Below, piece by piece: positions 15,472-20,198 of a stretch of DNA of 20,198 bases. The stretch is from CAYMEV01 sp964431655 [NCBI: uncultured bacterium] (GTDB lineage Bacteria > CAYMEV01). Numbering within the stretch: position 1 is the stretch's first letter; the number at the start of each line of letters is the position of its first letter. The notes below the pieces were generated by a model that saw only the letters and a list, made by a program, of their open reading frames with translations, was not told the origin of the DNA and did no database searches. The DNA lies in contig CAYSKJ010000040.1 of assembly GCA_964431655.1 (NCBI GenBank), forward strand, positions 1-20,198. The letters are read 5' to 3'. The position numbers were made by a program, and so were the translations under genes.

Positions 15472-16425
15472 ATGAAAAAGGTATTGTTTTTCTGTCTGGC
15501 ATTTCTGTTTATCTCATCATTTTTGATGGGGTATCAGGTTGGTGATGAGGTAGAGGATCTTATCTGGCAGGATTCTGACGGAGGTGAACCTGTCGATAGA
15601 TCTCTCCATAACCTGACATTGGGGAATAAGGTAGTGATGATAGTTTTCAGCGCTACCTGGTGCGGACACTGTGTAAATGCAGCTCCTGAACTGCAGATCA
15701 TGTGGGAAGAGGTTGGTGGCGAGTATTTTCATCTTGTCCAGACTCTTCAGAATGTTAGCGACTGGGGTAACTTAAACGGTTCCACCTGGAGAACTAAATT
15801 TGATCCTCCATTGACTTTCTGGCTTTCCATAGGAAGTTCTTTATATACTCCCTATTTCTCTGTCTTTGGGAACGGATATATACCCTACTATATCGTTATT
15901 GACCATAATAATATTCTGCAGCATTCAGGTAATTCAAAGCCAACTCAAACCTTTGTAGAGAATCTGATAAGGGAAATGAACGATGGCGCTGAACCTGTAC
16001 CTGTCTACCGTTTCTTCAACCATGTCCGCGGAGGCCACTTATACACCATCAGTGAGGTCGAACGGGACTATATAATGAACAACCTTCCCCAATGGACATA
16101 TGAGGGGGTAAAGTTTAATGTCAATGACAGACTGGTGCCTGATGTAGCCAAGGCGTTCAGGTTTTTTAATACAAATACAGGTATTCATTTTTACACTATC
16201 AGCGAAACAGAAAGGGATACCATAATGGAGCTTCCTCAATGGAATTATGAGGGAGTAAAATATTTTGTATTCACAGAACAGGCAGCGGGAACAATCCCTG
16301 TCTACCGTTTTTTCAACCATGTCCGCGGGGGACACCTGTACACTATCAGTGAGAGTGAGAGAGATGATGTCATGGAGCTTCCTCAGTGGACATACGAAGG
16401 AATATGCTTTTATGTCTATCCGTAG
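15472..16425 (+). CDS. Secreted thioredoxin-like protein with three C-terminal DUF5648 repeats
   Basis: A 317-residue exported protein. Residues 1-20 are a signal peptide (MKKVLFFCLAFLFISSFLMG). Residues 22-170 form a thioredoxin-like domain: the active site is WCGHC (63-67) in VFSATWCGHC, with the expected cis-Pro in GYIPYYIVID (about 138). Three DUF5648 modules follow at about 176-218, 226-266 and 275-315, each with YRFFN, G-x-HxYTIS, ERD and LPQWxYEG. DUF5648 occurs in secreted and surface proteins, and binding to a wall or carbohydrate is a guess. Thus a redox or disulfide-handling domain seems to be tethered outside the cytoplasm. AGGAGG lies five bases before the ATG. The same module ends the convergent propeller protein. 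Confidence 0.9.
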   Translation: MKKVLFFCLAFLFISSFLMGYQVGDEVEDLIWQDSDGGEPVDRSLHNLTLGNKVVMIVFSATWCGHCVNAAPELQIMWEEVGGEYFHLVQTLQNVSDWGNLNGSTWRTKFDPPLTFWLSIGSSLYTPYFSVFGNGYIPYYIVIDHNNILQHSGNSKPTQTFVENLIREMNDGAEPVPVYRFFNHVRGGHLYTISEVERDYIMNNLPQWTYEGVKFNVNDRLVPDVAKAFRFFNTNTGIHFYTISETERDTIMELPQWNYEGVKYFVFTEQAAGTIPVYRFFNHVRGGHLYTISESERDDVMELPQWTYEGICFYVYP

Positions 16426-16445
16426 AAGGATTCTTCTGCTTTTTT
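16422..16445 (+). terminator. Rho-independent terminator of the thioredoxin-DUF5648 gene
   Basis: GTAGAAG (16422-16428) and CTTCTGC (16433-16439) pair (one G-T) around the tetraloop GATT, followed by six T. The stem includes the TAG stop codon. Confidence 0.8.
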
Positions 16446-16460
16446 AATCTGATATTTATT

Positions 16461-16533
16461 AAAAGGCGAAGGGGCTGAAGAAATGCTAAAAATCATCAGT
16501 CGACGGATAACCTTAGGTTTCCACAGCCCCGCC
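16461..16533 (-). terminator. Probable terminator of the propeller-DUF5648 gene
   Basis: On the minus strand, 20 bases after the stop, GGC-GGGGCTG (16533-16524) pairs with CAGCCCC (16477-16471) and, after a 3-nt bulge, GCC (16467-16465), followed by TTTT. The loop is long (46 nt), so this is weaker than the opposite terminator. Confidence 0.45.
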
Positions 16534-16552
16534 AGCCATTCGCTTATACAGA

Positions 16553-18376
16553 TCAAAGATCAATCACAAAAAACGGTATACCCTCATAACTCCATTGGGG
16601 GAGCTGCATAACGGTGTCTCTTTCAGCCTCACTAATAGTATAGAGGTGTCCACCTCGGACATGGTTAAAAAAGCGGTAGACAGGTGTAATATTCTCAATC
16701 TGGTCGCTTGTGCTGACATAGAATTTTACGCCCTCGTAGTTCCACTGGGGAAGCTGCATGACTGCATCCCTCTCACTCTCGCTGATAGTATAGAGGTGTA
16801 TGCCTGTCGTTGTATTGAAGAACCTGTAGGTAGGTACCACATTTTCTGCATAACCGTCCCATACATTGAACTTTACGCCCTCATAGTTCCACTGGGGAAG
16901 GTTATTAATGATATAATCCCTTTCCACTTCGCTTACAGTATAGAGATGGCCTCCCCTCTGCGTGTTGAAAAACCTGTATACCGGAACCTGGTTTGCAGTA
17001 AACTGGATTTTTGCTGTAAATACATCGATATTACCGCTTGATTGAACCTGGATACTGCCGAAATCGGCTGTCCCGTAGAAATAACCGGTAATTATAAGAT
17101 TATGTCCTGAATCGATGGTAATTGACTGACCCTGGTCAGTTCCAGTCCCGCCGGCTTTATCAACCCATAAATAATTTCCGTTCATATCCATCATTGCAAA
17201 AAATATGTCTGTCAGTCCTGACGATACCAGCTGGGTATTTCCGAAATTGCTGTTATTGGAAAAGCTTCCTGTTACATATATATTGCCTGCTGTGTCAGAT
17301 GTAATGCCGTAACCTGTGTCCTCGCCTGTTCCGCCTGCTTTTTTCGCCCAGAGAAAATTCCCGTTAGTAGCCAGTTTTGAGATAAATATATCATCTTCTC
17401 CAGATGAAATCAGCTCTATATCTCCAAAAGATGCAGTTTCTCTGAATTTTCCAGTAATATAGGGATTTCCAAAACTATCCGTGGTAATGCGGTATCCTGT
17501 ATTTGATCCTGTTCCGCCTGCTTTTTTTGCCCAGAGAAAATTCCCGTCATTATCAAGTTTTGCAGCAAATATATCCTCTTCACCCGCGGAAGTGATCTGA
17601 ACAGCTCCAAAAGCAGCAGTCAGGCGAAAATCACCCGTAATATATATATTTCCTGAAGAATCAACTGCTATATCATAACCCCAGTCATCCTCGCTGCCAC
17701 CGGCATGTTTTGCCCAGAGGAAATTTCCATCGGAATCCATTTTTGCAATGAATACATCCCTTCCGCCATAAGAAACAAGGTTAATATCACCGAAGGATGC
17801 ATTGGAAATTATATAACCCGTAAGATAGATATTATTAGAAGAATCTATCGCTAACCCATAACCCCTGTCTGATGAGCCACCGCCTCCCCCGGCCTGCTTA
17901 GCCCATTGCCAGTTGCCTTCTGCATCGATTTTGATAATAAAAATATTGCATGAATATCCTCCTGGTGAATTTAAAGTGAAGGGGCCGAATTGAACTGTTT
18001 CCCGGTACCTTCCAGTAATATAGCTGTTTCCGTAGGAATCAACAGCAAGGCTTAAGGCCATATCAGTGTTTACTCCCCCTCCTGAATCTGCCCAGAGGAA
18101 ATTTCCATCGGGGTCCATTTTGGCAATGAAAACATCAGCATCGCCCGCTGATATCAGCTGAGTGTCTCCGAAGTTTGCGGTACCGTAAAAAAAGCCGGTG
18201 ATATAAATATTTCCATCAGGATCTGTTCCTACGCCATATGCCTGATCAGGACCGGTGCTTCCGGCGTTCTCCGCCCATAAAAAATCAGGTTCAGGCAGTC
18301 CATGAACCAAAACAGCTGAAACATATAAGATAAATAAGAACAGGAAAAGGAAATGCAAGTTCATTTTTAATTTCAT
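16553..18376 (-). CDS. Secreted seven-bladed SBBP beta-propeller protein with three DUF5648 repeats
   Basis: A 607-residue exported protein; residues 1-26 are a signal peptide (ATG at 18376, or the second Met, codon 5). Residues 31-458 hold seven SBBP-type repeats of about 58-62 residues, each with D-x-x-GN-x-Y-x-TG, FG near the middle, DxFxAK and GNFLWAKKAGGTG. The last copy stops after DVFTAKI and lacks the FLWA strand, while the N-terminus begins with FLWAENAGSTG before the first repeat; this fits a closed seven-bladed ring in which the N-terminal strand completes blade seven. Three DUF5648 modules follow at about 464-506, 514-554 and 564-605. Likely a surface or secreted binding protein; ligand unknown. 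It converges on the thioredoxin-like gene, 127 bases apart, each with its own terminator. Confidence 0.9.
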   Translation of the reverse strand: MKLKMNLHFLFLFLFILYVSAVLVHGLPEPDFLWAENAGSTGPDQAYGVGTDPDGNIYITGFFYGTANFGDTQLISAGDADVFIAKMDPDGNFLWADSGGGVNTDMALSLAVDSYGNSYITGRYRETVQFGPFTLNSPGGYSCNIFIIKIDAEGNWQWAKQAGGGGGSSDRGYGLAIDSSNNIYLTGYIISNASFGDINLVSYGGRDVFIAKMDSDGNFLWAKHAGGSEDDWGYDIAVDSSGNIYITGDFRLTAAFGAVQITSAGEEDIFAAKLDNDGNFLWAKKAGGTGSNTGYRITTDSFGNPYITGKFRETASFGDIELISSGEDDIFISKLATNGNFLWAKKAGGTGEDTGYGITSDTAGNIYVTGSFSNNSNFGNTQLVSSGLTDIFFAMMDMNGNYLWVDKAGGTGTDQGQSITIDSGHNLIITGYFYGTADFGSIQVQSSGNIDVFTAKIQFTANQVPVYRFFNTQRGGHLYTVSEVERDYIINNLPQWNYEGVKFNVWDGYAENVVPTYRFFNTTTGIHLYTISESERDAVMQLPQWNYEGVKFYVSTSDQIENITPVYRFFNHVRGGHLYTISEAERDTVMQLPQWSYEGIPFFVIDL

Positions 18377-18523
18377 TTGAAGTACACCCCTATATTATTA
18401 TTTTAAACTGTTAAGTACGATATTATGCAATAAAGTGAAAATCAATAAAAAATATATTTTTTCAATTCAAACATCCTTCAGCCAGGGATTGCGTCTTTAA
18501 CGGCCCATGAGAAAAACATAAAA
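18377..18523. other. AT-rich region upstream of the propeller gene
   Basis: It must contain the promoter of the minus-strand propeller gene, with AGGGG about 10 bases before its ATG. Runs such as TAATAT and TTTAAAAT are present but no convincing -35/-10 pair stands out. Nothing else is seen up to the start of the repeated Ntn hydrolase fragment. Confidence 0.5.
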
Positions 18524-18678
18524 GGGCCCAGCGCCATGTCCCTCTGCAGGCACGGGGGCCAGAAGGAATTCTATACCCAGCATCGAATATCATGGTCTAT
18601 GACAATGGGAGAATAGACATTTATTATGTGATTAACGGCTTTCCCTGCAGGAATAAGTATAAGCACATCAGCCTTTAG
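18524..18678 (+). pseudogene. Frameshifted 3' fragment of an Ntn hydrolase gene (direct repeat, copy 2)
   Basis: Bases 18524-18668 repeat the 3' end of the Ntn hydrolase gene with one lost G and one substitution. The loss shifts the frame, and a TAG follows after about 14 codons. The last codons differ in DNA (ATC AGC CTT TAG against ATT GCT TTA TAG) yet encode HISL against HIAL, so the tail evolved as coding sequence before the fragment decayed. Upstream of 18524 the similarity to the gene stops abruptly, and there is no start. The inverted-repeat 3' arm of the intact copy is absent. A terminator 66 bases downstream probably belonged to this former gene end. Confidence 0.93.
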
Positions 18679-18743
18679 AGACTAGAGTTGTTACTAAAAT
18701 AGAGGAATACTGCTTCTAATCAGTACCCTGTGATCCGGATAAT

Positions 18744-18776
18744 AAGCCGATTTTTAAAGATTCTGCGGCTTTTTTT
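18744..18776 (+). terminator. Rho-independent terminator behind the relic
   Basis: AAGCCG (18744-18749) and CGGCTT (18766-18771) pair around a 16-nt loop, and the stem runs into seven T (18770-18776). No intact plus-strand gene lies before it; it may be the original terminator of the Ntn hydrolase operon or of a lost paralogue. Confidence 0.65.
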
Positions 18777-18896
18777 GGGTTACTCATCCTTCGCATACCG
18801 GTATAAGGGTGATCAGATGATTGTGAATATATCTGCTTAAGAAATAAAATCATAAATATAAAAATGATTTCATTTCTCTGTTTATTTAATATTCTA

Positions 18897-18925
18897 TTGA
18901 CATTCGGAGGCTAATTTTTTATTTT
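18897..18925 (+). promoter_or_regulatory. Strong sigma-70 promoter directly before the SGNH gene
   Basis: A perfect TTGACA (18897-18902), a 17-bp spacer and TATTTT (18920-18925). Transcription would start about 18931-18933, at or next to the ATG (18934), giving a leaderless or nearly leaderless mRNA. The only Shine-Dalgarno-like sequence (GGAGG, 18906-18910) lies inside the spacer. Confidence 0.55.
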
Positions 18926-18933
18926 ACCTGTTA

Positions 18934-20028
18934 ATGAAAAGACTGCTTCAAATTATTAAAAATTTGTTAATTGTAACAGTTCCCACGATTTTGATAATTC
19001 TGCTCATCCTTGAGCTTATTTTTCGGATTGGTGTGACGGAGTCTGATCTGCCCGTTGGATTTTTTGATGAAAACGATAAGATGTTTCTTTTCTATGATAA
19101 GGGTGGCAAGGGGATGACTACCGGAACGGTAGGAGAGGCAAAAGTCGTCTGGAAAATCAATAATATGGGATGGAATTACCCGGTTGATTACTATCAAAAA
19201 GAGAATGAGAAAATGATTGCAGTAATCGGCGATTCTTTCATTGAAGCTTTATTGATTAATGTTGATAAAAACTATCCGTATCTGCTGCATGAAAAGTTAA
19301 ATCCTGACTATAAGGTTTATGCATTCGGAAAATCAGGAGCACCCATGTCACAGTACCTTCACATTGCAAGGTATGTAAATAAGCATTTTAATCCAGATAT
19401 TCTGATTGTAAATATTGTCCATAATGATTTTGATGAGTCAATTTATGAGTTATATCCGAAAAAACTACAGTTTATGCAGTTATCAATAAGCAAAGACGGA
19501 GATATATCGGAAATATTGCCTAAATGTGATCCCAGAAGCTCCTTTGAGAATTTCAGATGGTGGAGAAGGTTCTTTTACCGGAGCGCTTTTTTCAGATATG
19601 TCAGCAGAAAGTCCATTTCGGTTGGAAACAGGGCTTTTCTAAGATTCTATCCTACAGATTTCGAAGCTAATATACGGGTGGACAAGATAGCAAAGCACAA
19701 AGACAGGATTTTTTCTGCCGTTAATTATATCGCAGAAAGGTTTAGAAATGAAAATATAGATAAAAGGATAATATTTATTCTTGATGCCTCAAGGTATGCT
19801 ATCTACAATGATGCTCTCGATAATAGCAGGGTTTTATGGATGCATGAAATGCTTAAGGAAATCTGTAAAATGCATGATATTGAGTTTTATGACCTTAATC
19901 CAGTTATGCTTGCAGATTACAAAAAAAACAGAATGCTGTTTAACACCGAGAATGATGGCCATTGGAACGAATATGGCCATCGCTTTGTAGCAGAATTCCT
20001 TTATGATGTTTTGCAGGAGGATCAGTAA
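18934..20028 (+). CDS. Membrane-anchored SGNH hydrolase, AlgX/DHHW-like esterase or O-acetyltransferase
   Basis: A 364-residue protein with one N-terminal membrane segment (about 10-29, IIKNLLIVTVPTILIILLIL) that leaves the rest outside the cytoplasm. SGNH blocks are visible: GDSF (Asp100, Ser101 nucleophile), the block II Gly in FGKSGAPMSQY, HND (163-165) with the oxyanion Asn, and DGHWNEYGH (Asp341, His343) completing the triad. The long insert between blocks III and V is rich in aromatic and basic residues (RWWRRFFYR). Relatives acetylate or deacetylate exopolysaccharide or cell-wall glycans, often together with an MBOAT protein; no such partner is in the window, but a ribosome-binding site and a short open frame follow at once. 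The DNA is clearly more AT-rich and uses fewer AGG codons than the first 15 kb. Confidence 0.85.
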   Translation: MKRLLQIIKNLLIVTVPTILIILLILELIFRIGVTESDLPVGFFDENDKMFLFYDKGGKGMTTGTVGEAKVVWKINNMGWNYPVDYYQKENEKMIAVIGDSFIEALLINVDKNYPYLLHEKLNPDYKVYAFGKSGAPMSQYLHIARYVNKHFNPDILIVNIVHNDFDESIYELYPKKLQFMQLSISKDGDISEILPKCDPRSSFENFRWWRRFFYRSAFFRYVSRKSISVGNRAFLRFYPTDFEANIRVDKIAKHKDRIFSAVNYIAERFRNENIDKRIIFILDASRYAIYNDALDNSRVLWMHEMLKEICKMHDIEFYDLNPVMLADYKKNRMLFNTENDGHWNEYGHRFVAEFLYDVLQEDQ

Positions 20029-20029
20029 G

Positions 20030-20065
20030 ATGATCTCAGATTATAGGACCACCAGTAAAGCCTGA
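20030..20065 (+). pseudogene. Possible head of a lost downstream gene
   Basis: AGGAGG (20015-20020) stands nine bases before ATG 20030, one base after the SGNH stop, exactly as for a second gene in an operon. The frame (MISDYRTTSKA) ends after 11 codons at TGA. It may be the beginning of a gene destroyed when the insertion sequence arrived 36 bases further on, or a chance site. Confidence 0.3.
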
Positions 20066-20100
20066 GCGTTACTTTTATCAGTAATTCTGTTTAAAAAAAG

Positions 20101-20198
20101 TGTACCGGCCTCAATTAATTGGACACTAATTAAGCTTATACATCTAAGCAGCTTTTTTGTCAATAAAGCCATTAAATTCATTCCTTTTTTCCATGGGA
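20101..20198 (-). mobile_element. Right end of a probable IS3-family insertion sequence (partial)
   Basis: From 20101 the sequence TGTACCGGCC, then CAATTAATTGGACACTAA, has the look of an IS3-family terminal inverted repeat, beginning with TG. Behind it a minus-strand frame enters from the window edge and stops 43 bases inside the repeat. The other end and the target duplication are outside the window. Confidence 0.55.
20144..20198 (-). CDS. C-terminal end of a probable IS3 transposase (OrfB), truncated by window edge
   Basis: Only 17 residues are visible (PMEKRNEFNGFIDKKAA, stop TAG at 20146-20144). The beginning fits the usual ending of IS3-type integrase-core transposases, which close with a GYxTPxE-type motif and a short basic tail. 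The call rests mostly on its position next to the inverted-repeat-like sequence. Confidence 0.4.
   Translation of the reverse strand, partial: PMEKRNEFNGFIDKKAA

Noticed and set aside
16553-17041. Regularly repeated blocks that could be mistaken for a CRISPR-like array
   Set aside because: The repeats are about 120-130 bases, diverged and in frame; they encode DUF5648 modules.
18785-18812. Hairpin with central ATACCGGTAT palindrome
   Set aside because: A pairing of 8 bp with one G-T exists, but no T-run, start codon or neighbouring gene gives it a role.

Overview
The window is a bacterial chromosome segment with mostly convincing single genes on both strands. Arginine is very often encoded by AGG in the first 15 kb, which fits the tRNA-Arg(UCU) gene present. 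Signal peptides, a 12-copy GNDxY repeat protein, DUF5648 surface modules, an oxygen-labile type of serine dehydratase (4Fe-4S) and flavodoxin suggest an anaerobic or fermentative bacterium, probably with a Gram-negative type envelope. Spirochaetota or Cloacimonadota would be reasonable guesses, but the sequence alone does not settle the phylum.

Layout. (1) 1-2450: 3' most of polA. (2) 2499-2744: a tRNA cluster, Pro(UGG)-Arg(UCU)-His(GUG), with its own promoter. (3) 2870-5332 (-): a large secreted protein with twelve GND-type repeats and C-terminal HEAT repeats; an imperfect hairpin overlaps its stop. (4) 5485-7427 (+): HAD-IIA phosphatase translationally coupled to L-serine ammonia-lyase. (5) 7456-8576 (-): a small secreted protein followed by a YgjP-type metallopeptidase. 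(6) 8767-9716 (+): GNAT acetyltransferase overlapping a HemG-like flavodoxin. (7) 9814-15108 (+): a tight four-gene unit, ABC exporter-TldD-TldE-Ntn hydrolase, which looks like a peptide processing/export or peptide salvage unit. (8) 15.1-18.7 kb: two convergent secreted proteins (thioredoxin-like and seven-bladed SBBP propeller), both ending in the same three-copy DUF5648 module. They are flanked by a ~146-bp direct repeat made of the 3' end of the Ntn hydrolase gene; the far copy is a frameshifted relic. (9) 18934-20028: an AT-rich SGNH/AlgX-like membrane-anchored esterase or acetyltransferase. (10) 20101-20198: the end of a probable IS3-family element.

The first 15 kb reads as a stable core region in short operons. 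From 15.1 kb on the DNA is more AT-rich, carries modular surface proteins, a partial gene duplication and an IS end, and looks like an accessory region. The two parts meet at the 3' end of the Ntn hydrolase gene, which makes that junction the most interesting point of the window. No CRISPR array, rRNA gene, riboswitch or replication origin was recognised.
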